This document shows, piece after piece, positions 8,335 to 17,872 of a stretch of 64,000 nucleotides of DNA (its first letter is position 1; every line of letters begins with the position of its first letter). A program made the translations under genes and the position numbers. The DNA comes from an uncultured Anaerosolibacter sp. (GTDB lineage: Bacteria > Bacillota_A > Clostridia > Peptostreptococcales > Thermotaleaceae): positions 7,245 to 71,244 of the forward strand of contig CALECF010000049.1 of NCBI GenBank assembly GCA_937948705.1. The letters are read 5' to 3'. The notes beneath the pieces were generated by a model. That model ran no database searches, was not told the origin of the DNA, and worked only from the letters and a program-made list of their open reading frames with translations.

Positions 8335-8790
8335 CTACTTTTCATTCAGTAGCTTTTTCAGTTCTTCCATAAATGTGTTAATATCTTTAAACTGTCTATA
8401 AACTGAAGCAAAACGTACATAGGCTACTTCATCTAAATCTTTTAAGCAATTCATCACCAATTCACCAATATAGGTACTTGTGATTTCCTTTTCCATGGTA
8501 TTGTGCATATTTCTTTCAACATCATCAATGATTGTTTCCATATGCTTCATGGATACTGGTCGCTTCTCACAGGCCCTTATGATACCATTCAGAACTTTAT
8601 TTCGATTGTATGCCTCTCTTGTGCCGTCCTTCTTCACAACCATTAATGGTATTTCTTCTATTTTTTCATAGGTTGTAAATCTTTTTCTACACTTTCCGCA
8701 TTCTCTTCTACGTCGAATAGCATGTCCTTCTTCTGTAGGTCTTGAATCTACAACTTTCGTTTCAAAATATTCGCAAAATGGACAATTCAT
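8335..8790 (-). CDS. nrdR: Transcriptional repressor NrdR
   Basis: 151 residues, the standard length. The N-terminal zinc ribbon is complete (Cys3, Cys6, Cys31, Cys34 in 'NCPFC' and 'CGKCRKRF') and an ATP-cone domain spans about 49-139 ('[16 protein letters not shown]'). NrdR senses ATP/dATP and represses ribonucleotide reductase genes at NrdR boxes; no nrd gene is in the window. The start has a GCAGGAGGA site. It sits between ymxH-like and pgeF, as in many Clostridia. Confidence 0.95.
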   Translation of the reverse strand: MNCPFCEYFETKVVDSRPTEEGHAIRRRRECGKCRKRFTTYEKIEEIPLMVVKKDGTREAYNRNKVLNGIIRACEKRPVSMKHMETIIDDVERNMHNTMEKEITSTYIGELVMNCLKDLDEVAYVRFASVYRQFKDINTFMEELKKLLNEK

Positions 8791-8908
8791 AGCCTAATCC
8801 TCCTGCAACTTGATGTATTGGTCAAACCCACCAACATCTGGTGCTAATTAGATTATATTATACGTAATATCGTATGTCCACTTGCATTTTTAAATCATCT
8901 TGTGTGTA

Positions 8909-9196
8909 TTAAACCTCATCTTGAAAAACATTTTGTTCTTCCTTTGTAACAATCACATCGTTGATCTCAACTAGAATAACGTCAACACCTATTTTCCTAA
9001 TTTCATTCCAGGTGATATAGTAGTCGTGATCTTTTCCAAAGAACCCTAAAAACTTACCCGGACCTGGAACAACCAAAGCATCTATACGTCCTTTTTCTAG
9101 GTTGACCTCAATATCGGATATAAATCCCAATCTTCTTCCATCGACCATATTAATTATTTCTTTCTGCCGTAAATCAGTTGTACTAATCATAGCCAC
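8909..9196 (-). CDS. YlmC/YmxH family PRC-barrel sporulation protein
   Basis: 95 residues forming one PRC-barrel: 'TDLRQKEIINMVDGRRLGFISDIEVNLEKG' followed by 'ALVVPGPGKFLGFFGK' and 'YYITWNEIRKIGVDVILVEI'. This family is common after sigG or near sporulation genes in Firmicutes; its molecular role is unknown. It stands alone between sigG and nrdR. The stop is followed by an AT-rich gap without a clear terminator. Confidence 0.85.
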   Translation of the reverse strand: MAMISTTDLRQKEIINMVDGRRLGFISDIEVNLEKGRIDALVVPGPGKFLGFFGKDHDYYITWNEIRKIGVDVILVEINDVIVTKEEQNVFQDEV

Positions 9197-9283
9197 ACCT
9201 ACTTTCGTTTACTCATATACTTCTTTATATAGATATATATATATGCTTGACTCACATTATATGAATAAATCTCAAAAAAAGAA

Positions 9284-9316
9284 AAGACAAAAGCACAGTT
9301 TAAGTGCTTTTGTCTT
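9284..9316 (-). terminator. Terminator after sigG
   Basis: AAGACAAAAGCAC (9284-9296) and GTGCTTTTGTCTT (9304-9316) pair perfectly over 13 bp and are followed on the minus strand by TTCTTTTTTT. The stem includes the sigG stop codon. Confidence 0.9.
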
Positions 9317-10088
9317 AAATATATTTCCTCATATGCTTTAAAGCTGTTTTTTCTAGCCTTGATACTTGGGCTTGAGATATTCCAATTTCATCAGCTACCT
9401 CCATTTGGGTTCGTCCTTCAAAAAAACGCAGTGTTAATATCAGTTTTTCCCGGTCACTGAGCTTTCTTAATGCTTCTCTCAAAGCAATTCCCTCTAACCA
9501 AACCGCATCTTCATTTTTCTCATCACTTACTTGATCCATCACAAAAATGGCATCCCCACTATCATGATAAATAGGTTCAAATAAAGATATAGGATCTTGA
9601 ATAGCATCTAAAGCGAATACCACTTCTTCTCTTGGAATATTCAACTCTTTTGCAATTTCAGATACTGTGGGTTCTTTAGAATTCTTATTGATTAACTGGT
9701 CCCTTATTTGAAGAGCTTTATATGCTGTATCACGTAATGATCTACTTACTCGAATGGCATTATTATCCCTTAAGTATCTTCTGATCTCTCCAATAATCAT
9801 TGGCACTGCGTAGGTTGAAAACTTAACATTTTGAGTTAAATCAAAATTATCTATTGCTTTTATTAATCCAATACATCCTACCTGGAATAAGTCATCAACA
9901 TGTTCGCCACGATTATTAAATCTTTGAATAACGCTTAATACTAATCTTAAATTTCCTTGAATAAACTTTTCCCTAGCTGACATATCCCCTTCGTGAATTT
10001 TTTTAAATAGCTGTCTCATTTCTACATTGGTAAGTACAGGGAGTTTTGACGTATTCACACCGCAGATTTCTACTTTATTTATATGCAT
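9315..10088 (-). CDS. sigG: RNA polymerase sporulation sigma factor SigG
   Basis: 257 residues from the ATG at 10088, chosen because GGAGG lies 7 nt upstream and the protein then begins MHINKVEICGVNTSKLP like known SigG; the frame stays open 20 codons further without support. Regions 2-4 are clear: 'DDLFQVGCIGLIKAIDNFDLTQNVKFSTYAVPMIIGEIRRYLRDN' (region 2, split by context) and the C-terminal 'MEVADEIGISQAQVSRLEKTAL'. SigG directs late forespore transcription. It follows sigE with a terminator between and has a candidate sigma-F/G promoter, so it can be expressed separately in the forespore. Confidence 0.95.
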   Translation of the reverse strand: MHINKVEICGVNTSKLPVLTNVEMRQLFKKIHEGDMSAREKFIQGNLRLVLSVIQRFNNRGEHVDDLFQVGCIGLIKAIDNFDLTQNVKFSTYAVPMIIGEIRRYLRDNNAIRVSRSLRDTAYKALQIRDQLINKNSKEPTVSEIAKELNIPREEVVFALDAIQDPISLFEPIYHDSGDAIFVMDQVSDEKNEDAVWLEGIALREALRKLSDREKLILTLRFFEGRTQMEVADEIGISQAQVSRLEKTALKHMRKYI

Positions 10089-10133
10089 GACAGTTCCTCC
10101 AGCTCTTTGGATTATTGCCCCCCTACATCTTAA

Positions 10134-10163
10134 AATTATTGCCTCCAACCTTTTTGTTTATAC
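10134..10163 (-). promoter_or_regulatory. sigG: Possible sigma-F/sigma-G promoter of sigG
   Basis: On the minus strand GTATA (10159-10163), a 15-nt spacer and GGCAATAATT (10134-10143) match the forespore pattern (GYATA, then GGNNANANT). It lies about 45 nt upstream of the chosen sigG start. This fits the known control of sigG by SigF and SigG, but it is read by eye only. Confidence 0.45.
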
Positions 10164-10189
10164 CTACCTTTTCACCCAAAAACTTTAAA

Positions 10190-10207
10190 AGCAGCTCTTA
10201 AGCTGCT
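10190..10207 (-). terminator. Short terminator at the end of sigE
   Basis: AGCAGCT (10190-10196) and AGCTGCT (10201-10207) form a 7-bp stem with a CTTA loop, followed by TTTT on the minus strand. It includes the sigE stop region and would reduce read-through into sigG. Confidence 0.65.
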
Positions 10208-10940
10208 ATGTCATCCGATTGATTTCCTTTTTTAATCTGTATATAATCCTTTTCTCCAATCTCGAAATATAGGATTGGGATATACCTAGCATGTCGGCTA
10301 CTTCCTTCTGGGTTTTTTCCTCACCATTATTTAGTCCAAATCGAAGTTCCATGATTTTTTTCTCTCTTTTTGATAGTTTTTTTAAGGCAATTTCTAACAA
10401 TTCTTTATCTACTTCTTCTTCTAAAAACTTATAAATCAAATCATTGTCTGTTCCTAATATGTCAGACAGCAACAATTCATTGCCATCCCAATCAATATTC
10501 AATGGTTCATCAAAGGAAATCTCTGCCTTGGCTTTGCTATTTCTTCTCAAGTACATGAGGATTTCATTTTCGATACATCTTGAAGCATAGGTAGCTAATT
10601 TTATTTTCTTTTCTGGATCAAAGGTATTAACAGCCTTTATGAGTCCAATTGTTCCAATAGATATTAAATCTTCAACACCTATACCTGTATTCTCAAACTT
10701 TCTAGCGATATAAACGACAAGCCTCAAATTTCTTTCTATGAGTATCGTTCTTACCCCTCCGTCATCATGGCTTAACCGATCCACTAAAAACAGTTCTTCA
10801 TCAGGGCTCAGTGGTGGCGGCAATGCCTCACTTCCACCTATATAGAAAATTGTTTCTGGTTCAGAGATACCCATGACTTTAAGGATTTTTAATATATATA
10901 TTCTAAAAGAAATTTTTAGCCGTTTTAGCATGCTCATCAT
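10206..10940 (-). CDS. sigE: RNA polymerase sporulation sigma factor SigE (pro-sigma-E)
   Basis: 244 residues. The first about 25 residues are the hydrophobic/basic pro-sequence removed by SpoIIGA ('[13 protein letters not shown]'), followed by '[17 protein letters not shown]'. Region 2 ('[37 protein letters not shown]') and region 4 ('[21 protein letters not shown]') are intact. SigE drives early mother-cell transcription. It follows spoIIGA by 26 nt in the classic spoIIG operon. GGAGG lies 7 nt before the ATG. Confidence 0.95.
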   Translation of the reverse strand: MMSMLKRLKISFRIYILKILKVMGISEPETIFYIGGSEALPPPLSPDEELFLVDRLSHDDGGVRTILIERNLRLVVYIARKFENTGIGVEDLISIGTIGLIKAVNTFDPEKKIKLATYASRCIENEILMYLRRNSKAKAEISFDEPLNIDWDGNELLLSDILGTDNDLIYKFLEEEVDKELLEIALKKLSKREKKIMELRFGLNNGEEKTQKEVADMLGISQSYISRLEKRIIYRLKKEINRMT

Positions 10941-10966
10941 GATAACGCCTCCATTCGAGATATGTT

Positions 10967-11878
10967 TTATACTAATAAATCAGGATGTAATAGTGCATGA
11001 TAATCTCCATCAACAGATAGTTGTTTTGTATAAATTCCTATAATAATTTCCTTAATGTACTTTGAATGGTTGTTATCCTGGAGTTCAACGCAATCAGGTC
11101 TAAATCCGACTAGCATGCCATTGTCTTTACCTAAGGATTTAAAAGGGATCATTCTGAATCGATTCATCCATTGTGAAGATTGAATGACGCCCGTTATTAA
11201 ATCTAAATTAATGTCTTGATGAGAATTACTAAACATTCCCTGAATATCTACTGGTAATAAATCCTTGATTGCCCCATATTCTACAATAATTACCGGATAC
11301 TTTGATAACGGATCATGAAGGGAATTTCCTGTATCAATCAATGCTCTGATTTCCCTTTTATGATTTTCTATCTCAATACATATTGGTATATAAATCTTCT
11401 CTCTAGAAATCTTTACATATATATACTCCCAACAATATTTAATTAAAATATACGCGATGATCCCTGCATAAATAAGGAGTTTTGGACTAAATGTATCAAA
11501 GACGTTCCCTATATAGAAAACCCCATTGCTTAATAATCCCTGAAAAACTGTAAAATAGAACAAAGCAAAAGCTGCACCACCAAACATAAATGATATGAGA
11601 TAAAAAATACCCAATAGTTTAAAAAAGTGCTTGAAACGGTAGGGCATAAATGTAACGACGATAATCAACATGGACGCTACAATTTTCATCATCATAGAAT
11701 ACAAAAAACTAAGGGAAGGAAAAAAAACGACAAAGGCGTAAATAGCTCCTACGGTCGCTCCGACCCATATTTTATGTTTAGGTACAACTGTCTTACTAAA
11801 ATACGACGTTAAATGTAATATTAGCCAATTCATCAAAAGATTTTCAATAAAAAGATACTCTCCATAAACCTCTATCAT
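10967..11878 (-). CDS. spoIIGA: Sigma-E processing peptidase SpoIIGA
   Basis: 303 residues from the ATG at 11878, which gives [19 protein letters not shown] like family members and has GGGGGA 6 nt upstream; the frame is open 17 codons further but that part lacks support. The N-terminal half has five hydrophobic helices. The soluble half carries the aspartic-protease motif in '[14 protein letters not shown]', with the Asp-Thr-Gly catalytic site. SpoIIGA sits in the septal membrane and cleaves pro-SigE when triggered by SpoIIR. It is first in the spoIIG operon with a matching promoter upstream. Confidence 0.93.
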   Translation of the reverse strand: MIEVYGEYLFIENLLMNWLILHLTSYFSKTVVPKHKIWVGATVGAIYAFVVFFPSLSFLYSMMMKIVASMLIIVVTFMPYRFKHFFKLLGIFYLISFMFGGAAFALFYFTVFQGLLSNGVFYIGNVFDTFSPKLLIYAGIIAYILIKYCWEYIYVKISREKIYIPICIEIENHKREIRALIDTGNSLHDPLSKYPVIIVEYGAIKDLLPVDIQGMFSNSHQDINLDLITGVIQSSQWMNRFRMIPFKSLGKDNGMLVGFRPDCVELQDNNHSKYIKEIIIGIYTKQLSVDGDYHALLHPDLLV

Positions 11879-11949
11879 ATCCATTCCCCCGATAATGGAG
11901 ATTCTTATACTCGCTATACTTCTATTCAATTGTCCTATGCTTTATGTCT

Positions 11950-11996
11950 ATTATATAGCAAGGTTATTTATTTTTTTGTCAATGTTTGAAGTCGAA
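11950..11996 (-). promoter_or_regulatory. spoIIG-type promoter with long spacer and a Spo0A-like box
   Basis: On the minus strand TTGACA (11977-11982) and TATAAT (11950-11955) are perfect sigma-A hexamers separated by 21 bp, too far for normal use. The B. subtilis spoIIG promoter has the same oddity (22 bp) and needs Spo0A~P. Just upstream the plus strand reads AGTCGAA (11990-11996), six of seven bases of the 0A box TGTCGAA. The ATG of spoIIGA is about 65 nt past the expected start point. Confidence 0.7.
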
Positions 11997-12024
11997 TGCA
12001 CAAAAGTCATTTCTATTAATTATC

Positions 12025-12076
12025 ATAATACGACAAAAGGCCGCTTAGTTACCTAAGCGACCTTCTGTCGTATTAT
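12025..12076 (-). terminator. Long hairpin after ftsZ
   Basis: ATAATACGACA-AAGG-CGCTTAG (12025-12048) pairs with CTAAGCG-CCTT-TGTCGTATTAT (12053-12076), giving a 24-bp stem with two imperfections and a 4-nt loop. No long T-run follows on either strand. It separates ftsZ from the Spo0A-controlled spoIIG promoter. Confidence 0.75.
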
Positions 12077-12081
12077 ATATC

Positions 12082-13158
12082 TTATCTCTTTTTCCTTAAA
12101 AAAGTTGGAATATCAAGATCATCATTTTGATGGACAATCTCTTCCTCTTTTAGCTGACCTTGACGAATCTCTTTTGCTGTCATTATGGTCTTAGATGAAG
12201 GTATCTTGTGTTCAAAGCCAGTGGCAATCACGGTAATTCTAATTTCATCCTTTAGATCCTCATCAATCACAGCACCAAAGATAATATTGGCATCTGGGTC
12301 TGCAGCTTGAGCAACTAGCTCAGCTGCTTCATTTACTTCAAACAACCCTAGGTTGGAACCCCCAGTAATATTTAAGAGGACACCTTTCGCTCCTTCAATA
12401 GTTGTTTCTAATAAAGGACTATGTATTGCTTGTTTTGCTGCCTCAGTTGCCCTGTGTTCTCCACTGGCCCTACCAATACCCATATGGGCTAGGCCTTGTT
12501 CAAACATAATTGTCTTAACATCTGCAAAGTCTAGATTTACCAATCCTGGTACAGCAATCAAGTCGGATATGCCTTGTACACCCTGTCTTAAGACATCATC
12601 AGCCATTCTAAATGCATCCACAATAGAAGTCTTCTTTTCAACCACTTGAAGAAGCCTATCATTTGGAATTGTTACCAATGTATCTACTCTAGATTTGAGT
12701 TCTTCAATACCTAGTTCTGCATGCTGCATTCTACGTTTACCTTCAAAGGTAAACGGCTTTGTCACAACGCCTACTGTCAAAATACCCATCTCTTTGGCGA
12801 TCTCAGCTACAATGGGAGCAGCTCCTGTTCCTGTACCACCACCCATACCAGCGGTAACAAATACCATATCAGCCCCTTGCAAAGCTTGATATATATCATC
12901 CCTGCTTTCCTCAGCAGCTTTCTTCCCAATTTCAGGATTTGCCCCAGCACCTAGGCCTTTAGACAATTTCTCTCCAATTTGAATTCTGAATTCTGCTTTT
13001 GAAGTGAAAAGCGCCTGCTTGTCCGTATTCACAGCGATAAACTGAACACCTTTTAATTGTGACTCAATCATTCTATTGACAGCGTTGTTTCCACCGCCAC
13101 CTACTCCAATAACTTTAATTTGGGCGAATTGCTCCATATCAACATCAAACTCTAACAC
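12082..13158 (-). CDS. ftsZ: Cell division GTPase FtsZ
   Basis: 358 residues. The tubulin-type GTP-binding motif '[10 protein letters not shown]' lies near 105-115, the N-terminal glycine loop is '[14 protein letters not shown]', and the T7 loop reads '[11 protein letters not shown]'. The C-terminal peptide '[13 protein letters not shown]' is the binding site for FtsA/SepF-type anchors. FtsZ builds the division ring and the asymmetric sporulation septum. It is separated by 225 nt from sbp, with room for its own promoter, and is followed by the long hairpin. A TACCCCC/GGGGG-type ribosome site precedes the start. Confidence 0.97.
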   Translation of the reverse strand: MLEFDVDMEQFAQIKVIGVGGGGNNAVNRMIESQLKGVQFIAVNTDKQALFTSKAEFRIQIGEKLSKGLGAGANPEIGKKAAEESRDDIYQALQGADMVFVTAGMGGGTGTGAAPIVAEIAKEMGILTVGVVTKPFTFEGKRRMQHAELGIEELKSRVDTLVTIPNDRLLQVVEKKTSIVDAFRMADDVLRQGVQGISDLIAVPGLVNLDFADVKTIMFEQGLAHMGIGRASGEHRATEAAKQAIHSPLLETTIEGAKGVLLNITGGSNLGLFEVNEAAELVAQAADPDANIIFGAVIDEDLKDEIRITVIATGFEHKIPSSKTIMTAKEIRQGQLKEEEIVHQNDDLDIPTFLRKKR

Positions 13159-13382
13159 AAAATTACCCCCTTCATCCGGCTATGAAAATATTTTATTTAG
13201 GTTTAGTCATTGTAGTTATATCATTTTAATTAAAAACCTTTATGACGTTACTACATGAAGCTTTTGGTTCACCCATAAACGCTTCATCCATGTTAAATTT
13301 ATACATAAAATATACAAGGATATTTAACACTATTACTAATTTCAACATACTATGCAAATATCCTTTTTTCAGAATAAAAAAA

Positions 13383-13733
13383 TTATTTCTTACCGATTCT
13401 CTCAATCGAGTATCTTCTTATGATTGCGAAGTTTTGGAACAATCTCCCACCAAATGCAAATATTGCTGCATAGTATAAAGGAACTCCTAATCGATCACCA
13501 ATATACGCTAAAATACCTGCTAGGATGGCATTTCCAAAAAAACCCGTAACAAAAATAGTCGAATTAAATCTATTTTCCATATGGGATCGAATCGCTCCAA
13601 ATACAGAATCCAAAGCTGCCAAAATAGCCACAGACATGTAGAGAGAATATGAGGTTGGGTATGTAATCGGTAAATATAGGCCTAGAGTAACACCAATGAT
13701 TAGGCCGATAATTGCAATAATCAATCTGTTCAC
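13383..13733 (-). CDS. sbp: Small basic protein Sbp (DUF1290)
   Basis: 116 residues with three to four hydrophobic segments ('LIIAIIGLIIGVTLGLYLP', 'LYMSVAILAALDSVFGAIR', 'GFFGNAILAGILAYIGDRLG') and a short basic tail ending RIGKK. The family is always linked to division genes between DUF881 proteins and ftsZ; its function is not known. The start is GTG at 13733 or TTG three codons later, which is better spaced from AAGGTG. Confidence 0.85.
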   Translation of the reverse strand: MNRLIIAIIGLIIGVTLGLYLPITYPTSYSLYMSVAILAALDSVFGAIRSHMENRFNSTIFVTGFFGNAILAGILAYIGDRLGVPLYYAAIFAFGGRLFQNFAIIRRYSIERIGKK

Positions 13734-13798
13734 CTTCTTTTAACAAAATAAGTGCATGAAAAAGAAATTTATATTGTTTTAATTCATTATTACTTATT

Positions 13799-14524
13799 CT
13801 ACTCTTCCAAAGTCTTTGCATATATAAACTTTGTTATTTTATCATATCGGGAGATGATAACCTCATCTTGCTTTTTGATAGATACTCGTAAGTTATATGC
13901 ATCTTTCATTTGCCATATAATACCGAACCTGATATTTAATGCTGCTTCTAGAGTCTCTGGGTTTCCGATGGCCTTGATGATAAAAGGTGGAGTAGTAGGA
14001 ACAGAATTTATATTGACATTGTTACCTGCCAAATGAATTTCTGTATTTGATACGATACGCTGGTCATTGATTGAAATCGCTTCGGCTCCAGCATCATTTA
14101 ACTTATTTAATAAGCTTAATAACAAATCATAATTTATCATAATAACACTCAAGTCAGAAGGATAATTGACCCCCATAGGTGGATCATCCACGACAACCAC
14201 CACACCTTTTCCCTTCACTGCCCTTACACCAGATATCATTTTATATTTCTCTAGTTCAGCACTTAGATTCTTTAACTGACTATCTTCCTTGGACTCTGCA
14301 TCCTCAATGTCTTTAATTTTTCTCTGGAGTAAATCTACCTGGCTCAACAACTGCTGCTTGTCATCTTTTTCTTTTTTTAACTCCCTGGATAACTGTTGGG
14401 ATTTCTGGGTAGGCCCGCCCCAATCCAAGTCACTCCCTTGCACACTTTTAAATTGTATAGATAACACCAATCCAAGAACTAAACAAACAATGCCTACAGC
14501 TAGCTGTCCTTTTCTTCCTTTCAC
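13799..14524 (-). CDS. DUF881 family protein
   Basis: 241 residues with one N-terminal membrane anchor (about 8-26), a coiled-coil segment (about 40-85, 'LSRELKKEKDDKQQLL' onward) and an extracytoplasmic DUF881 domain ('AVKGKGVVVVVDDPPMGVNYP', 'SINDQRIVSNTEIHLAGNNVNIN'). This family resembles B. subtilis YlxW/YlxX between divIB and ftsZ. A role in envelope or division is inferred only from context. It is 12 nt downstream of ftsQ. Confidence 0.85.
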   Translation of the reverse strand: MKGRKGQLAVGIVCLVLGLVLSIQFKSVQGSDLDWGGPTQKSQQLSRELKKEKDDKQQLLSQVDLLQRKIKDIEDAESKEDSQLKNLSAELEKYKMISGVRAVKGKGVVVVVDDPPMGVNYPSDLSVIMINYDLLLSLLNKLNDAGAEAISINDQRIVSNTEIHLAGNNVNINSVPTTPPFIIKAIGNPETLEAALNIRFGIIWQMKDAYNLRVSIKKQDEVIISRYDKITKFIYAKTLEE

Positions 14525-14535
14525 ACTATTTCCTC

Positions 14536-15285
14536 CTATTCTACAGGCCTATAGCTTGGATTCCCCTCATGACTAACATCAATCACACCCCGCGTAATCC
14601 CTTTCGAAGCTAGATCTGATAATATGCCTTTCAGCAGCTGTAGTTTGTATTCAATATTATTTCCTTCCCCAATTTTACAAGATAACCCTTTGGAGAACCG
14701 GATCAGCATATTCTTTTTATCAGTTACATTAATCTCTTTGATATCTTCGTTCATGTTCTTCATAGCTTTGGCAAGGAAAAGTGCTTTGTCCAATTGTTCT
14801 TGATCAGAAACGTGAAGTATAGAACCCTCCATAAAATTACTAAATTCTAAGCCACTTATAGTTTGTAGGCCAGGGGTCTGAATATCCGACTTTAGAACCA
14901 CGCCCTCTTCGTCGATAATCAAAAAGGTTCCCATAAAAGGTACGACTGCAGCTTCCGTTCTTTCAGTCACCCGAACAATTAACTTATTCGGTAGCTTCCT
15001 CTTTACGGATGCTGTTTTAATATATGGATTTATCATTAGATTTGACGCAATACTATCCATTTTTACTTTAAATATATTGAATCCCATTGTACTCTCAATA
15101 TTGGGCATAATTTGCTCTTTCGAAAGGAATTCGTTACCATATATCTCAATATCCCTGATATTCAGAAGATCCGTCTTGAAAAAAACGATAAATGTAATCG
15201 CACAAAGCAATACCATAATCATTAGAATAGCTCTTAATTTATTCTTTTTAGCACGAATATCAATTTGTGATCTATTAATATACAT
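14536..15285 (-). CDS. ftsQ: Cell division protein FtsQ/DivIB
   Basis: 249 residues from the ATG at 15285, selected because AGGGTGG lies 5-6 nt upstream; the frame stays open 10 codons further. A short cytoplasmic tail is followed by one membrane helix (about 18-38), a POTRA domain (about 40-110, 'IRDIEIYGNEFLSKEQIM') and the FtsQ beta domain. With FtsL and DivIC it forms the septal complex that controls SpoVD/FtsW activity. It lies between murA and the DUF881 gene. Confidence 0.87.
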   Translation of the reverse strand: MYINRSQIDIRAKKNKLRAILMIMVLLCAITFIVFFKTDLLNIRDIEIYGNEFLSKEQIMPNIESTMGFNIFKVKMDSIASNLMINPYIKTASVKRKLPNKLIVRVTERTEAAVVPFMGTFLIIDEEGVVLKSDIQTPGLQTISGLEFSNFMEGSILHVSDQEQLDKALFLAKAMKNMNEDIKEINVTDKKNMLIRFSKGLSCKIGEGNNIEYKLQLLKGILSDLASKGITRGVIDVSHEGNPSYRPVE

Positions 15286-15347
15286 ATATACCACCCTAAT
15301 AGTTTGTCCAATCATTTTATTAAACTAAGAGCAGCTTTTGCTGCATC

Positions 15348-16601
15348 TTATTTTATCTTATATATCTTAGCTCCTAGCTGTTCCAGCATTCTATCAAATT
15401 GCTCATATCCCCTTTCGATATGGACAATATCTTCTACTGTGGTTGTACCTTCGGCTACAAGTCCTGCTATAACCAATGCAGCTCCACCCCTTAAGTCTTT
15501 AGAAAATACCCTAGCGCCTGTCAATTTTTTTACACCCTTAATCACGGCTACTCTACCATCAATCTTAATTTTTGCACCCATTCTTATTAACTCATCCACA
15601 TGCTTATAACGGTTCTCAAATATAGTTTCAGTGAAAAAACTAGTTCCTCTTGCAACTGTCATCAATGCCATGAATTGCGCCTGCATATCTGTTGGAAATC
15701 CAGGATAAGGAAGTGTCTTTACCATATCCACGGCTCTTATTCTTTCGGGCGCTTTAAATTTTAAAGTGTCCCCTTTTTCCAGAATGAGGCATCCACACTC
15801 TTTTAGCTTAGAAATGATCGGCTGTACATGACTGGCAATGGCATTCTTAATGAGAATATCTCCACCTGTAGCTGCAGCAGCAGCTAAAATCGTACCAGTG
15901 ACAATTCGATCAGGCATAATTCTGTGCTCTACCTCATGTAATTCCTTTACACCCTCAATGATAATCTCGCTCGTTCCAGCCCCATAAATTTTAGCACCCA
16001 TTTTTAGCAGAAAGTCTTGCAAGTCAACAATTTCCGGTTCTTTTGCTGCATTAACAATCCTTGTAGTTCCCTCTGCTACAACAGCAGCAAGCATTGCATT
16101 TTCCGTAGCCCCAACACTTGGATAGTCCAAATGAATTTCACAACCTTTTAAATGGAGAACTTCGCACTCTAAAAAGCCATGGGCTTCTGTAATCTTAACA
16201 CCTAATGCCTCTAATGCTTTAATATGAAGATCGATAGGTCTTGGGCCGATTTCACATCCACCAGGATAACTTATCTTAATTTTACCACATCTCCCCAGTA
16301 TCGGCCCCATTAAAAATATGGAAGATCTCATTTCTCTAACTAATCCTTCAGGTACTTCATAAGATGATAAAGTGCTTGAATCAATGGTTATCTTGTCACC
16401 CTCAAAACTAATTTCACATCCTATGCCCCTTAGAATCTCGATCATCGTATGAACATCTTTTAAGTTAGGGCAATCGGTCAATACACTTACTTTTCCGTTC
16501 AATACTGTAGCTGCAAGGATGGGCAAAACTGCATTCTTCGCTCCACCAATACGTATCTCACCTTGCAATCTATTGCCACCATGTATAACAAATTGGCTCA
16601 C
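15348..16601 (-). CDS. murA: UDP-N-acetylglucosamine 1-carboxyvinyltransferase MurA
   Basis: 417 residues from GTG 16601, with GGAGG 8 nt upstream; this gives MSQFVIHGGNRLQGEIRIGGAKNA as in MurA. The active-site Cys lies in 'SYPGGCEIGPRP', the loop closed by PEP and inhibited by fosfomycin. The inside-out alpha/beta barrel motif 'PGFPTDMQAQFMALM' is present. MurA makes the first committed step of peptidoglycan synthesis. It lies inside the dcw cluster between murG and ftsQ, a Clostridia arrangement. Confidence 0.95.
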   Translation of the reverse strand: MSQFVIHGGNRLQGEIRIGGAKNAVLPILAATVLNGKVSVLTDCPNLKDVHTMIEILRGIGCEISFEGDKITIDSSTLSSYEVPEGLVREMRSSIFLMGPILGRCGKIKISYPGGCEIGPRPIDLHIKALEALGVKITEAHGFLECEVLHLKGCEIHLDYPSVGATENAMLAAVVAEGTTRIVNAAKEPEIVDLQDFLLKMGAKIYGAGTSEIIIEGVKELHEVEHRIMPDRIVTGTILAAAAATGGDILIKNAIASHVQPIISKLKECGCLILEKGDTLKFKAPERIRAVDMVKTLPYPGFPTDMQAQFMALMTVARGTSFFTETIFENRYKHVDELIRMGAKIKIDGRVAVIKGVKKLTGARVFSKDLRGGAALVIAGLVAEGTTTVEDIVHIERGYEQFDRMLEQLGAKIYKIK

Positions 16602-16761
16602 ATATTCCACCTCCGAGAAGTCTTTAACTTTATGCAAATTACTTGTAATGTCGCCATGATTTCACCAAAAGTCAAAACCCAATATATTACTCATAATATG
16701 CATTAAGTTAGGAGGTGTTACATAAACTTGCTCTTTCTACTTCGTGCCAATGGGTTACGAG

Positions 16762-17868
16762 TTATTCATGGATAAGCTTAAGGATATTTGCGTAAATTAA
16801 CTCGGTGGCATTTTCCTTCGCTAGTGATTTGCTTCTTGCCGACATTTCCACTAATCTTTCACGATCTCGAATAAACAAATGTAGTAAGTCCACTATATTC
16901 TTATCATTTAAATCTTTTTCAAGCAATAATACTGCAGCCCCATTTTTCTCCAACACCCTTGCATTATATTCTTGATGGTTATTTGTTACATGGGGTGATG
17001 GGATTAATATAGATGGTAACCCCATGGCAGTAACCTCGGCTAGCGTAATCGCACCCGATCGGCTTATAATTAAATCTGAGGCACCCATCAGTTTTGGCAT
17101 ATCATGAACATACGCCAGCAAACTGAGATTTATACTATGGGCTAAATTCATTGCTTTGAACTTCTCCATCATCTGTCCATAGTGTCTTTCACCAGTAATA
17201 TGATGTATGGTTATGTCTTTTCGATCGTTAAATCGCTTCATCACTTCAAGCATTACTTCATTAATCTTTTCTGCGCCCCTGCTCCCACCAAAGGATGTGA
17301 CAATAATTCTATCATCTACGATACCTAACTCGCTTCGGAACTTCTCCCGGTCGTATTGAATAAATTCTTTGCGAACTGGATTTCCAGTGACAGCAAGCTT
17401 ACTGCTATTTGAAAAGTATCTGCTAGATTCCTCAAAACTGATCAGTATCTTGTTTACAAACTTACTAAGTATTTTATTTGTTACCCCAGGAACGACGTTT
17501 TGTTCATGAATCACAGTTTTAATATTCATTAGGGATGCAACAAAAACCACCGGTCCACATACGTATCCACCTGTTCCAATCACAACATCCGGCCTAAAGC
17601 TTTTAATGATGGCTCCAGCCTCTTGAAGGCCCTTAAAAAGATCTTTAACTGACCTGATTGTATCGAAAGATATTTTTCTTCTAAACCCTCTAACCGTAAT
17701 TGTTTTTAGCTCATATCCTGCTTTGGGTACCAAATCACTTTCTAATCCTTTTTCTGTGCCAACAAATAGGATTTGACTATCTTTCATACCACTTTGAATC
17801 TTATTTGCAATTGCAATTGCAGGATAGATGTGTCCACCTGTTCCTCCACCTGTAATAAGCACCTTCAT
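16762..17868 (-). CDS. murG: Lipid II synthase MurG (UDP-GlcNAc transferase)
   Basis: 368 residues, GT-B fold. The N-terminal loop 'LITGGGTGGHIYPAIAIAN' is the MurG signature; 'IGTGGYVCGPV' and the UDP-GlcNAc site 'DLIISRSGAITLAEVTAMGLPSILIPSP' follow. It transfers GlcNAc to lipid I on the inner membrane face. The gene begins 4 nt after the ftsW stop, so they are cotranscribed. The gap 16602-16761 between murG and murA holds no gene. Confidence 0.96.
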   Translation of the reverse strand: MKVLITGGGTGGHIYPAIAIANKIQSGMKDSQILFVGTEKGLESDLVPKAGYELKTITVRGFRRKISFDTIRSVKDLFKGLQEAGAIIKSFRPDVVIGTGGYVCGPVVFVASLMNIKTVIHEQNVVPGVTNKILSKFVNKILISFEESSRYFSNSSKLAVTGNPVRKEFIQYDREKFRSELGIVDDRIIVTSFGGSRGAEKINEVMLEVMKRFNDRKDITIHHITGERHYGQMMEKFKAMNLAHSINLSLLAYVHDMPKLMGASDLIISRSGAITLAEVTAMGLPSILIPSPHVTNNHQEYNARVLEKNGAAVLLLEKDLNDKNIVDLLHLFIRDRERLVEMSARSKSLAKENATELIYANILKLIHE

Positions 17869-17872
17869 TTTT

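Noticed and set aside
10089..10148. N-terminal extension of SigG
   Set aside because: A perfect ribosome site and the conserved start lie at 10088; the extension overlaps the candidate promoter.
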